Of a DNA stretch of 64,000 nucleotides, positions 10,260-20,777 are shown piece after piece; positions within the stretch are counted from its first letter, which is position 1, and each line of letters begins with the position of its first letter. A program made the translations under genes and the position numbers. The notes under the pieces are model-generated. The model was given only the letters and a program-made list of their open reading frames with translations. It did no database searches and was not told the origin of the DNA. The stretch is taken from positions 2,914,001-2,978,000 of the forward strand of contig NC_089454.1 of NCBI RefSeq assembly GCF_026210795.1, in the 5' to 3' direction. This stretch comes from Rhizophagus irregularis (lineage: Eukaryota; Glomeromycota; Glomeromycetes; Glomerales; Glomeraceae).

Positions 10260-10716
10260 CGTTCCCTACTAACTTTATTTCTTCTTTTTAATTTTATGGG
10301 TTTGGTTTTTACTTGGTCTCCCTTTATCTCATTTTCGTCCCTTCTCCACTTTTTTGTTTTCTTTTTGTCTCTTCATCTCTTTTGCTCTTTTTATTCTTCC
10401 CTTACTTCATTTTTTCCGTTGTTTTTTATTTCCTCTATGTTCCTTTCGTCTTTTACACAAACCTTCGTTTCTTTCATTTTTATTCCATGCCTACTTCATC
10501 TTTTTTGTTCCTTTACACTATCTTTTGTTATTTTCATTTTTTTTCCATTCCCACTTCTCTTTACACTACCCTTTGTTCCTTTCATTTTTTTATTCCCCTT
10601 TTGCTCTATTTCGTCCCCCTCCATTCTTTCATTTTTTTTTTCATTCCCACTTGATCTTTTCGTTCCTTTTGTTTCTTTCACTCCCTCTTTCCCTTTTACT
10701 CTCCTTATTTTTTCGT
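10260..10716 (+). repeat. Polypyrimidine low-complexity tract
   Basis: About 450 bp in which the plus strand is nearly all C and T, with loose repetition of 'CCTTTCATTTTTTTC'-like words. It is open in all three plus frames with Phe/Ser/Leu-rich translations, which is a composition artefact. The DNA transposon is inserted at its right edge. Confidence 0.7.
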
Positions 10717-10719
10717 TAA
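10717..10719. repeat. TAA target duplication, left
   Basis: TAA precedes the left inverted repeat and follows the right one at 14,573-14,575. Confidence 0.7.
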
Positions 10720-10753
10720 GGCCGGGCAAAAAAAAAATTTAGATTCTCGTGAC
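10720..10753 (+). repeat. Left terminal inverted repeat of the DNA transposon
   Basis: GGCCGGGC, ten A, TTT, AGATTCTCGTGAC. It pairs with 14,539-14,572. Confidence 0.9.
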
Positions 10754-10874
10754 CCGGCCGGGTCTGTTTTACAAAAATTCAAGATTTTTTTTTTATAGTA
10801 AAATTTTTTATCACGTGACTTTATATAATGAAATTATTAATTGTTTTATTATATAAAATTTTAATTTCAACATA

Positions 10875-13800
10875 TTATTTTCGTGATCTTTTTGATACTT
10901 GAAACTTGGTATTCTTACCACGTTTTTTTTTACTTGAAACTGTTGTATGACACTCATCACAATAATAATAAAATCCTTCATTTAAATTGGGTCTATCAGA
11001 TTCGTCGCATTCATCTTCTGGTACTTTTCCACACTGAAAACAAATTTCTTCAAATAAACCACTTGAATAATAAGAAATTTCTGTTGGATTATTACATATT
11101 AACATATCATCAACTTTTACTTTTTTAAAAATTTCTCCTACATAATCATGTTCACTATTCTCATCACCATTAATATTTGATTCATTTTGTTCCACATTTT
11201 CCACTAAAGCTTCAAAAGAATCACCACATGTATATTGAATGGTATCCAGATATCTTTCCAAAATGGATACTTCAAAGGGAGATAACTTGCTTTTGCTATA
11301 TAATACACGCCATTTGTTGCATTCACAACATTCAATTACTATTCCAACATTCCTTACAAATTGAGCAGTAGGACCAAATTCTATATGAGCTCTCTTCTTT
11401 TTTTGTTGTTGATTTAATAAAGATGGTCTATATTGCTCTGTTGTAATTGTACCATATACATCCTCAAATTGTTTATAATTAGTTTTGTCAGCTATTGGAA
11501 CTGGGTCGGGTAATGAATGAACTTGTGAAAAATCAAGTTCATCACTTCTTATTGGCTTACAAATATTACAATCAATTGCCCCACACTTTTTTATTTGAAA
11601 AAAATAATGACGTGACTTGCAACAGTGGTCATAAAATTCTTGTAATTTAGCCTATTAAAATAAAAATTAATTATTAATTTTTAGTAATTATTTTAATAAA
11701 TAAATATTAAATAAAATCTACTTACTTTATCCTTAATATCCTTTTTTGTTCTATCATCCATATTTAATGAATCTTCAATTTCTAATAAAGATTCCCATAA
11801 ATCTTTAATTTCTTCTTCTGTTGCTGATTTATAAGTTATAAATGGCTCATCTTTTAGTGATAATCGTTTAAAGATACCTTCCATTAAGTTAATTGGTGCC
11901 TGTAAACTATTTATTAATTCATTTTTCAATTGTGGTTCATCCTTTGAATATGTGCGAATTTCCTCCATAGAATTGCATTTTTTCATTAAATTTTCTAAAT
12001 CATTACTCAATTTATCACGCATTAAACCAATACTTTGCATACCAAGATTCAATATTGACATTATACGTTCAACTGGATTCTTCCAAGAATGACCTGGTGG
12101 AGTTCTAACAGCAATTAACAAATCTAAATCTAACTTCAAAAATAATGCTATTAATGCTAATTGAACACGAACATAAGTAACTTGATGATCAGGTCCTCCA
12201 TCAGTATAAAGTAATAAATAAGGCTTATTTTCATTTGTATTATTTAATATTTTATATAATTCTGTCATATGGCGTAATGAATCTGATGGTTGAAATATAG
12301 GATCTTTTAAACTAATATATACTTGTCCATGATAAAATGACTCTTCAATTGTAGCAGGAATTTCACATAACATTGTTACACTTGGAATGATACCACACTT
12401 TGTAAAATCATGATCTGTGACTTTAAAAGCCTTATTTTTTGATACTATTACTTGTCGCCCTCTTTCAACAGCTGCAACTGGATATCCTGGTTCACCTACT
12501 TTACATCTATGTTTATCATCCATAAAAATTAACCATGAATTCATACGTAAAAGTATTGCCATTTCCTTTTGATAACGAAACAAAGCACTAGCATAATGTA
12601 AATCTTCATGATTACAACGTAATTGCCTTGCTTGCACCATAAATTTAATTGGGAGTTTACCAGTAAATTGCACACTACTTTTATGTGTTGGATTTTTTGG
12701 CCAAAATTGTAGTCTAATCCATTGTACAGATGGAATTGGTATATTTGGAGGACAAATTTTAAGTACTTGATTTCGGAAATCACGAGTTGAAATTGCAACT
12801 GCAAGATGCTGAAATATATCATGTCTTCTATCATCAACAGCTAAAACAGATTCTTGAGCTATTCCTTCTAAATATTTGGATGAATATTCCCAAAATACAT
12901 CATATTTAGGTAATCTACCTTCATTAATTTCACGAAAGTCCGTAATTAAATCAGGATCTCCTAATTCAAACATTACTTCTACACGATCATCTATATCTTG
13001 AGTTTCTGAATTAATTGAAGCTGCTGAATCTTGTAACCAAACAGAATAGATATAGCGCATTCTTGCTTTTTCTACTTTTCCAATATAAAGTTCAACTGTA
13101 TCTAAAAATTCTTTTCTCATTGCTCTTGTATGATAAACTTGGAGTGTCTGTTTCAAATTATTTCTAATTGTATAATGTTTGTTAATCATATCCTGTTCAT
13201 TAACATTAATACCAATACGCCAAACATAAACTGAATTTTTTATATTTCCATGATGATATGTGTATTTTCCTACTTTGAATGGGAAAGCCACCTTTAATTT
13301 TTCAACAAATCTAAATCTTTGCCTAATTAAAAATAAGAATTCATTTATTATTTATTAGTTTATCAGAAGTTATTTATATAGTAATGTATTATTGCTACCA
13401 ACTTACTTTCGCAACACTGGACAAAATAGGTTAATATTAACAGGTTCCCAATATTCCAATTCCTCTAAAGTTTTCGTAAGAATACGAAACTCTTTAACTA
13501 CTTCAGGTTTTCGCCATGTATTTTCATCCAAAATTTCTATATATCCGGCCTTTTCTTCATCAACTACAGGTGTTAAAGAACTTTGGTTTCTTGCAGTTAT
13601 AACTCTTTGACTAATTAAGTATTCAGCATATATACTTTAAAAGATTATTTGCATAAAGCAGTAAAGGTTCTTTTAGCCAAGCAAATTTGGGTTTTTCCAT
13701 CCATGGTAATTCAATGTAATTCATCAAAATCTTATAATGACGTTGTAATTCTTCTGAATCAAATGATCTTCTTGAACTTTTGTATTTTTCAGGATGTGCT

Positions 13801-14372
13801 TGATCAAAAAAATTGGTAAATAAAGCTGGGATTTTAAATCTCTCATTGAATGTTTTATAAGAGCAAATATCAACGCACCAAATAGATTTTGCCAAATCAG
13901 TAACAAATTTTTTTCCAATATTATTTGCATTATCCTTTCCTATCCAACCCCCTCCATTACTTCTAATCAATTCATTTAAATCTATGCGTAATTGTTCCCA
14001 AAAATTTTTTGCCGGTAATTTAAATTCTGGAAGATAATTATGCATTGATGCAGATCTCATTAATTCGAATGCATTGATTGTATTCATAGATGGTATTTCA
14101 TTAGAATCATTTAGTAATTTAAATGTTACATATTTTCCGCACTGATTTACAGTCTCCCACGCATTGCATTCCAATCCTATTTTTTCTGTTTCACCTATTT
14201 TCGTATGACTAAAATATGCTACACAATTTTTCTCCCATAGTTCCGGATTTAATTTGTCAACAACTACATCTTTAAAAAATTCTTGTATGTTCATATCTTT
14301 ATTAACGGGAAGTCCTTCCCACTCAAATACTGTTTTAGAATTAAACACGACATGTACAATTATTATCGGCAT
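10875..14372 (-). CDS. DDE-type transposase, three exons (one frame break)
   Basis: Exons, read on the minus strand, are 14372-13407, 13322-11726 and 11651-10875. Both introns have GTAAGT donors and TTAG/ATAG acceptors (84 and 74 bp). The joined protein is about 1,100 residues. The RNase-H-like core carries FMDDKHRCKVGEPG (12,511-12,534), YTDGGPDH (12,183-12,206) and NPVERIM (12,067-12,081), giving probable catalytic D, D and E; the NPxE form recalls Tc1/mariner-like cores. The last exon is Cys-rich, with CGAIDCNICKP, ECCECNKW and FQCGKVPEDEC...YYCDEC as zinc sites. Similar uncharacterised proteins are, as I recall, frequent in sponge and cnidarian genomes. In exon 1 a TGA at 13,623-13,625 ends the frame and coding resumes one base out of phase (AEYLISQRVITARNQ). 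This is a one-base indel, or removal of an implausibly short 25-nt intron. Confidence 0.85.
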
Positions 14373-14538
14373 ATTTTTTTATGAAAAAGAGATCTACAGA
14401 TCGATAAAGGTCGATTTATCAAGTTTAATTTATTTATATATTACAAAGTTACACAAAATATAATAAACATTACATATAAAAAATTTTTACATGTATAAAA
14501 AAAAAAACCGGCCGGCCGGGTCAATTTTAAAATTTTAT

Positions 14539-14572
14539 GTCACGAGAATCTAATTTTTTTTTTTGCCCGGCC
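14539..14572 (-). repeat. Right terminal inverted repeat of the DNA transposon
   Basis: Reverse complement of the left repeat with eleven instead of ten A and one T fewer. TAA at 14,573-14,575 follows. Confidence 0.9.
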
Positions 14573-14690
14573 TAACACAGGGTAATTCCTACGAAAGTCG
14601 AGTACAAAATGCTTACTCCTGTTGAGTCCATTCATACTACTCCCAGTCCCCAAGGATCACCTCCCCATCTTTGTTCACTTAATGCATACT

Positions 14691-15035
14691 CTATGGTTTC
14701 CCTCTCTTGGGGTCCACGACCATCCCATTCCTAAGCATTTTCTCCATAATATAAAGCTGATCCTCGGTGAGGCGGTCTATCCATCTTTTATAGAAGTCGT
14801 TTACATCTTCAAACGTTATCCAGTCAATTTCCCTCTTTATATAATGCTTTCCGAGAGCTCGGATTTCACAGTACACATCTCCGATCGTAGTGGCATAATT
14901 TTTCCACCTCTTATATGCCTCTCGACGAACTTCCTGCCACCACACTCTATCTACCTTACTCGCTGCAATAAGGTCAGTATCCGGGATCTTTGTGACAATG
15001 CGTTCGACTATTTCTACTGGTAACCGGTCCAACAT
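14691..15035 (-). CDS. F-box protein of the replicon block
   Basis: A 114-residue protein whose first 45 residues form an F-box: LDRLPVEIVERIVTKIPDTD, then LIAASKVDRVWWQEVRREAYKRW. F-boxes bind Skp1 and recruit targets to SCF ubiquitin ligases. The remaining 70 residues show no known substrate domain. Large DNA viruses often use F-box proteins against the host (established for poxviruses), so a host-manipulating role is possible but inferred. A TTGAAGAT motif lies 27 bp before the ATG. After the TAG stop, another frame reads ETIEYALSEQRWGGDPWGLG, so the protein may once have been longer, broken by one lost C in an ACCCC run. Confidence 0.75.
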   Translation of the reverse strand: MLDRLPVEIVERIVTKIPDTDLIAASKVDRVWWQEVRREAYKRWKNYATTIGDVYCEIRALGKHYIKREIDWITFEDVNDFYKRWIDRLTEDQLYIMEKMLRNGMVVDPKRGKP

Positions 15036-15061
15036 GATGTTATGTTACTTATACTATAGCT

Positions 15062-15072
15062 ATCTTCAATTA
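15062..15072 (-). promoter_or_regulatory. Shared TTGAAGA-type motif before the F-box gene
   Basis: TAATTGAAGAT on the minus strand, 27 bp before the start codon; one of five related motifs in the block. Confidence 0.5.
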
Positions 15073-15144
15073 CTGTATGCCCTTTACACATGGATAAAAA
15101 ATATAGACTAAATTCGTACAGGATCGTAGGACCACAGGAGCCGC

Positions 15145-15615
15145 TTATGCAAGAAGTTCTGTTAAGGTTTTCTCAGCCTCGTTTTTAGTAATAGCTCGCT
15201 TTGGGGGACCGGTTGATGAGTCCTTAGTCGCATTATAATACAATTCGAAGAGGGCCTCAAGCTTATCTAGGAGAGCTTGTTTATTCTTGTATGATTCGCG
15301 GATTTTTGCTATCTTAGCAGTATATGCCGCATTATCTGGGAAGAGTTTTCTGGCCACGAACTTCACATATGATACAGGAGAATTTGCCGTCTGGATTCGC
15401 TTGATATACTTCACGTGGTCCTGGACGAGGTAACTGGTTTTGCTAAACCCAGATACTAATGCGACTACTATAGTATCTTTTAATGCGCAGATAATCTTGG
15501 GGACAGTTTCGTCAGAGATAACATTAGGCTGAATGCGCGATGCCTCGTAAATAACCTCCTCACTAGTGCTGTCAGTGCTGTTAACAATGCTTGTGAATTC
15601 GGTATATGTTGACAT
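15145..15615 (-). CDS. Unidentified 156-residue protein of the replicon block
   Basis: I do not recognise the family. The protein is mostly predicted helical, without Cys, signal peptide or membrane segment. The middle (VKYIKRIQ, SYVKFVARKLFP) is basic and the C-terminus is Lys/Glu-rich (AITKNEAEKTLTELLA). A small DNA-binding, structural or terminal-protein role would be guesses. A TAACTGAAGAT motif lies 28 bp before the ATG, with a TATATTTTTTA tract between. It is on the same strand as its neighbours, 82 bp from the gene before it and 109 bp from the one after. Confidence 0.7.
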   Translation of the reverse strand: MSTYTEFTSIVNSTDSTSEEVIYEASRIQPNVISDETVPKIICALKDTIVVALVSGFSKTSYLVQDHVKYIKRIQTANSPVSYVKFVARKLFPDNAAYTAKIAKIRESYKNKQALLDKLEALFELYYNATKDSSTGPPKRAITKNEAEKTLTELLA

Positions 15616-15643
15616 GATTCTTTGTACTTTGTAAAAAATATAA

Positions 15644-15654
15644 ATCTTCAGTTA
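15644..15654 (-). promoter_or_regulatory. Shared TTGAAGA-type motif before the 156-residue gene
   Basis: TAACTGAAGAT on the minus strand, 28 bp before the start codon. Confidence 0.5.
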
Positions 15655-15697
15655 CCTGTTCATTCGAATGAGAAAAAATAAATATGAACCTCGGGGT

Positions 15698-16219
15698 TTA
15701 CACTTGGGATACTGCGAGGCAGTAGAAGTGTCGCTCGGCCTTTTGTATCAATGGAGAGCCTGGTCTATATAACCAGGGGATAGCGACTTTCTGGATGATC
15801 CTAGCCGCTTTATTGTTCCTTCTTTCTATATATCTCCTAAAGGCTTTCTGGATCATTTCAGCATGATGAGTATAATAGTCGAAATTAAAATGCTTTGGGC
15901 AACTATATAAATGTAGTCGTACCGCTTGATCCATGGAAGCGTCGGCTTTCCATCCGCGATCAATAAAAGATTTACAGTAGGTACAGTACCACCTATTTGG
16001 TAGTCGTGATACTATTTTCCTAATGTGCACAATATAAGCATATACAGCTTGACGAGACCTTGGATAAGGTGGCCGCTTATAACCTATTCTACTACAAGTA
16101 TCATAATATTGCACAGCATTCTGAATGCGCCTAGCCCACGTGTGGAAACTTTCGTCGTCTTGTCTACCTAATCCGTCAGTGTTTTGCATTTGGGTATCTC
16201 GTAAGATTATATATCCCAT
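15698..16219 (-). CDS. Zinc-finger and IQ-motif protein of the replicon block
   Basis: A protein of 173 residues from the first ATG; the open frame begins four codons earlier without ATG. WYCTYCKSF and HLYSCPKHF supply a C-x2-C ... H-x4-C/H set that could bind zinc. Further on, MIQKAFRRYIERR and ARIIQKVAIPW look like two IQ repeats, which in other proteins bind calmodulin or EF-hand chains. I cannot name the protein. An AATTGAATA variant of the shared upstream motif lies six bases before the ATG. It sits 63 bp downstream of the extended polymerase frame. Confidence 0.7.
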   Translation of the reverse strand: MGYIILRDTQMQNTDGLGRQDDESFHTWARRIQNAVQYYDTCSRIGYKRPPYPRSRQAVYAYIVHIRKIVSRLPNRWYCTYCKSFIDRGWKADASMDQAVRLHLYSCPKHFNFDYYTHHAEMIQKAFRRYIERRNNKAARIIQKVAIPWLYRPGSPLIQKAERHFYCLAVSQV

Positions 16220-16225
16220 AGGTTT

Positions 16226-16235
16226 ATTCAATTAT
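16226..16235 (-). promoter_or_regulatory. Variant of the shared upstream motif (zinc/IQ gene)
   Basis: ATAATTGAAT on the minus strand, directly before the ATG; weaker match than the other four. Confidence 0.3.
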
Positions 16236-16282
16236 GCCATCACGGTATGTCGGTAAAAAATAAACCTACCAGTTCTTAGCAA

Positions 16283-18136
16283 TCATGTCCAGATAACCTT
16301 GTTCGCATTTTTCACATGGCAGTATCCCGCGGTTTCAAACTTGAAAGTCTTTAAAGTCGTATCTGCATTCTCTGAACAAGTGAAAAGTGCGGGGCTATCT
16401 GGCTGCTCTTCTAAAATAAATCAGTCTGTATGGATACGTCGTACTTTATCCTTGTATGGTTGAATTGCCTCAGATGTGATTTTGCGACCACGTGCTAATA
16501 AGAATGGGGCGATCCTGGGATACTCACCTTTGAAGGGATTACCCGGGTTTGTAAACTGGAATCGCCACTGGTCAGATCCTACTGGTATGATAGAGTCGAG
16601 TGTATGGCCCTCTGGAAATGTAAACGGGTCTGTTTGATCTGTGGTGAGTGTCTTGTAATTACGCTTCCTCTGGCATAATGCTCCCCATAATGTGTTGAGA
16701 ACTCGCTTTGCCACACGGCCAGCTACGCCACCCTGGTTTTTAATTTTGAAGAGGAAGTGTACATACTCACCGAATATTACAGTTCCAGGGATTCTCGCTT
16801 CTCTATCATATATCAATGCATTTGGCTTCCCATTCTGTATTAACTGTATATTGAGACCAAGTTTTTTTGCTCGTTGTAAGTCGATGAATGTATAGATTCC
16901 CCTTTTATTCTGTCGGAAGAGAATATTATTCCCACTTACCTTGGCACGGAATAATCCATACAAGGCATAACCCCTGTGGTCAACAAAGTCATTAAGTGTC
17001 TGGAATTTACCCCGTCTGATTGGAAAGTTTGCATTCGATTGTTGAATACTCGGGTATAAACTTGTTGCGTCGTACTGTCTTCCATAGCCCTTCCACTCGT
17101 TATCTGCCCAGATTAATCCTCCCATCATTGCATCACTTAACCACTCTGCTTCTATCGGGTCAAGAGGATCATTGGCTGGAATCCCTACACTTAATCGTTC
17201 GAATAACCAGAGAGCCGTTCTTTTGTAAGACCAGTTATGGTATGATAAGTTGATTCCTAAACTGAACTTCTTTGTAGTTTGTAAGAAGACATCCCGCTCC
17301 TCGTGGATTCTCTGATATGCTTCTTCAAGAGTTTCATATATTCCCGTTTTACAGTTTTTCTCAACAGAGATAAAGGAACTCTTGGAATTCTTAGTTTTTT
17401 GAAACTGCGCAATTGTACAAGACTTAACCGTTTTGCCGTTGTATATTGTGACTACATTATTGGTCCCATCTTCATGGTATACGATGGGTAAATTACGCTT
17501 TCTATCTATTTTACTGGGGTGGAGTCTTCCGGGATTTAACGCGAGGGAGTAATGGCCTTCTGCTAGGATGAGTGTTACACATCTATCGGACTTACTCTTA
17601 GAGATTCGGGTAATGTCCCCCACAATATTAATTGCGAGACTTCCTGCGAGTTGTTCAACCTTGTTCATGCATAAAACTGGGATGGGAGCATCGCGATTGA
17701 GACCTAATGCCTTTTTGATATACTCGGGCTTTTCGATTGACTTTGGCATTTTAGAGAATGTGCCGTAAATATTTTTTAGGCATTCATACAGGCAATCATT
17801 TAGCTCCCCATTGCATCCTCCTGCGGCCGGTGGACTATCTCTTGCATAAATTATGAATCGTTCAAAATAATCAGGGTCTGCGTCATCCGGTAGTTGTGCT
17901 TCATCATAATGGTCTAATAGTGAAAAGAGGCTGGCTGGTTGGTTTCCTGATGTCCATCCACCGGGTTTCCAGTTTTCATAGGGAAGTAGGATCTGGAACT
18001 TTTTATCTGGAAATCGCGTCTGGAGAGTCTGACCGAGTCTGGCGATAGCTCCTCTGGAAAAGCGAGCACCGGAATACTGAAGTTCCTTGATGTCAGGTCG
18101 TGTTGGTAAAGTGCGGGCGATTCTTGAGTATTGCAT
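16283..18136 (-). pseudogene. Family B DNA polymerase, OTU-like N-terminus, TGA in motif C
   Basis: Template-directed DNA polymerase of the replicon. Residues about 112-200 look like an OTU-type cysteine protease fold: NDCLYECL with the putative nucleophile Cys and, later, EGHYSLAL with the His. Motif A is RQYDATSLYPS (about residue 355) and motif B KRVLNTLWGALCQ (about 477). Motif C is IHTD at 569-571, where the usual D-T-D has His in first place. No 3'-5' exonuclease motifs are seen. Directly after HTD comes TGA (16,421-16,423). The same frame then stays open for 45 codons (FILEE ... NKVIWT) that read as the normal polymerase end. A single GGA-to-TGA change explains it. Unless read through, the enzyme is truncated at its active site. 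OTU-polymerase fusions have been noted in some Polintons, as I recall. Confidence 0.82.
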
Positions 18137-18153
18137 TTTTATGTATATGATTT

Positions 18154-18164
18154 GTCTTCAACTA
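18154..18164 (-). promoter_or_regulatory. Shared TTGAAGA-type motif before the polymerase
   Basis: TAGTTGAAGAC on the minus strand, 17 bp before the start codon and beside a TATTTATA box. Confidence 0.5.
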
Positions 18165-18221
18165 TAAATAATATCTTTCTATATATATACGAAAAAAAAA
18201 AGAAATAATCTCAAATAGCGC

Positions 18222-20735
18222 TTACAATATGTCGTTGATAGCGCCCTCAGTATCCTCTTCGTCCCAGTCATCGATGATTCCATTGGCGGCCTCCCATTCA
18301 CGTTCCATATCGGTTTTTGGACGTTCCTCGGAGATCTCTCACGCTTTACCCTTATCTGCCCTCATAGTTTCATAACCAGAGGGGGTGGGAATAATCTCGG
18401 CATTACGATTCTCCTTGTATATTCTTATTAAATCTGCGAGTTCTTTACGGCTAGGTGTTTTAGGTAAGTATCCATTATATTCGATCCAGTCCTTGAAGCG
18501 GTCTACTACTTCCTTAAGGTAGTACTGGTACTCGTCCTCAATACGCGTTGTGGGGCATTCCTCTACTTCAAACGCGAGTATTTCCCAGTCGTATTTATCT
18601 GACGTGTTTTGGTACTTGGCCCATAATTCCTTACCTGTATTGTAGAGATCATCGAATGCCTGGTCCTTTGAATTTTTAACCCATGGCTTGCGATCCCATC
18701 GATGTCTTTCTTGCCAAGCCCAGTGTGCTCGAGTACCTTCCTTTGGTTCAGGATCCCGGTCAACTTCTGGTTCTGTGTCGGGTTCTGGAATAAGTTGCTC
18801 TTCGGGAGCCGGTTCTGGGTCAGGCTTAGTGACAGATGCAGAATATTCTGCGGAAGACTCGGGTTGTTGTTCAGGAGTTGGGTTCACGGTTATAGAATCT
18901 GAGTCTGATAACAAGTCATCTAAGATGTCGTAGTCATCATCTGGTTCAGGGGTGGGTTCTTCTTGGTCAGGTTCCTCGTCAGATAGATAACAATCTGAGA
19001 AGCTATCTATAGGTTCATTGGTGTCTAACTCATTAGTATCTTCATCGGGATCCGGTTGTTCTTCCCTTAACTCTTGTGGACGTTCTTTTAAGTGATCAGG
19101 CTTGGGTGGAAGCGGTGGAGGAGTCTTGCGAATTACAGGTGCGGGTTTTTCCTCGACAGGTTCGGGTTTTTCCTCAGCGGGTTCGGGTTTTTTCTCAGCG
19201 GGTTTCTCTTGTACGTCTTGTGAATTGTTAGCTGGATTATATATATTTGCCAAGAACTTCTCCAAGGCATTTGGATCAGATGCGGGTTTCTTAGGAGTTT
19301 CTGTATCGATCCCTTCTATGTCTATCTCGTCTGTTTCATGAATCCAGTTTTTGCCGAGGTATTTCTTGTAAAGATCCTCCCTGGATATGCTATATACTCG
19401 TGGTGTTTTTCCACCCTTGCGTACTACTTTGCTATTTATACCCAACTCATTTGATAGGATTCTAGAAGCGTTTATCTTTGATAGGGGTGAAATGCAATGA
19501 GTTTCGCAATATGAAGTATATACCCTATAAAATTCTTGAACAGGTAGGTCAGTTATATGATTTTTTACTACGAGGTATGTGTCCTTTATAAATTGGAATA
19601 GCGGTGGAAGAGTCGAGATGATATGTTCCTGTTTGGATGTTGTCATAGGTGGCGGATTTCCATTGAAGTCCGGGTAAGCATCCGCGATGGCTCTCAAATA
19701 AGCATAGAACGCCTCACTGGCACCTGGATATTTCATAGCGTCACCGAGTTTTTTGAAGTAGTTGAGGTCTCCCTTGCGGGATGGTGACACATCCAAGAAC
19801 ACTGTGCGCCTATCATCGTTCTCCACTCTGAGAGCATTTTCGTTGGTTAGGACGATAGTTGACATAAAGTTTTTGTAATGTGTTGGCGTCTTGTATTTTT
19901 CATGGATTTCTATTATGTCACTCGTTACCTTATCCTTCAAAGAGCGATACAGATTATTCCACTGGCTTTTTTCCGTGGGCATTTCCTCGAGAAGAAGAAG
20001 AACCTTACCTTGTAATTGCCCATTGAAACTTCCAAGAATTGTCTGAGGATCGCTAGTCTTATAAACAAGTTGAGTGCCTAGGACGCTGCGCTGAATGAAA
20101 TCTGTTATAATACCTTTGCCCCAACCCTGTCCAGATTTTAGGTAGAGAATCGAGTACATCTTCCTTCCAGCAGATACACCGGCCAACCACTTGATGATAT
20201 ACTCAGTGAGATTCCAATCACCCGAACACCAGATATCCTGAATGTGAGAGAAGATAAATTTAACCGCGAGGTGAATTGTAGACTCAAAGGTGGATATCGG
20301 ATGCAAGACGTGGAGGAATCCCGGGAAGATATTTAGATAGAGTTGGCCAGTTAAGGATCTGAAGATTCGCTGTTTATGGGGATCACAGGTTGCATTACAT
20401 ACATCGGTATTCTCAACCATAAACCACTTGTAGATGTTGAACTCGGTCTTTTGAGAGGGTCCTTGTTCAGGTTGTGTGTAGAATACCTTCGTGATTGGAC
20501 GGATAAGTTTACCAATATTTTTGTCAATAACATGTTTCAAACTTTTACTATCCGGGTCCCACCAGAAAACCCCATGAGGATCTGCACAGGGAATGAAATA
20601 ACTGCAAAGATACCTCTTGGCCTGATCAAGATCACTCATACTCTTTGCAGCGACAATAAGCCGTTTAAGCTCATCAATACTGAAGGCTTTCGTTTGTTCA
20701 CCAAATTTGGGGATAACTTGAGCTTGAGTGGTCAT
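18222..20735 (-). CDS. SF3 helicase (D5-like) with Pro/Glu-rich tail and in-frame TGA
   Basis: Replicative helicase of superfamily 3, expected to unwind the replicon DNA as a ring. Walker A is SGQGWGKGII (about residue 203), Walker B LLLLEEMP (about 245), motif C STIVLTNEN (about 291), followed by the arginine-finger region DDRRTVFLDV. The N-terminal 170 residues (ADPHGVFWWDPDSK) resemble the D5-N part. No archaeo-eukaryotic primase motifs are evident. After about residue 480 comes a long acidic Pro/Glu repeat (EKPEPVEEKPAP, PDPDEDTNE), then a folded basic C-terminal segment. A TGA at 18,339-18,341 (798 codons) interrupts, but the frame continues 38 codons to TAA (EISEERPKTDM ... EEDTEGAINDIL). 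CGA-to-TGA would explain it. The ATPase core is intact. Confidence 0.85.
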
Positions 20736-20777
20736 TTTTTCGTTCTATCAAATCGAGTACTAATTTATAGTTACCTA

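Larger units (their letters stand above)
10720..14572 (-). mobile_element. DNA transposon with 34-bp TIRs and a DDE transposase
   Basis: The element is 3,853 bp long. Both ends begin GGCCGGGC followed by 10-11 A and then AGATTCTCGTGAC in inverted orientation, a 34-bp inverted repeat with one mismatch. A three-base TAA duplication flanks it. Just inside each end lies a CCGGCCGGG palindromic block. It contains one multi-exon minus-strand transposase gene. The 3-bp duplication recalls PIF/Harbinger or CACTA-like elements, but the protein resembles neither. I cannot place it in a named superfamily. Confidence 0.88.

Noticed and set aside
10296-10742. Overlapping 113-148 codon frames rich in Phe and Ser
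   Set aside because: All three frames of a polypyrimidine tract are open; composition artefact.
16283-20735. Mitochondrial-type code (UGA = Trp) for the replicon
   Set aside because: Tryptophan is regularly TGG in all five genes and UGA falls where Gly and probably Arg are expected; mutation is simpler. Kept only as an alternative.
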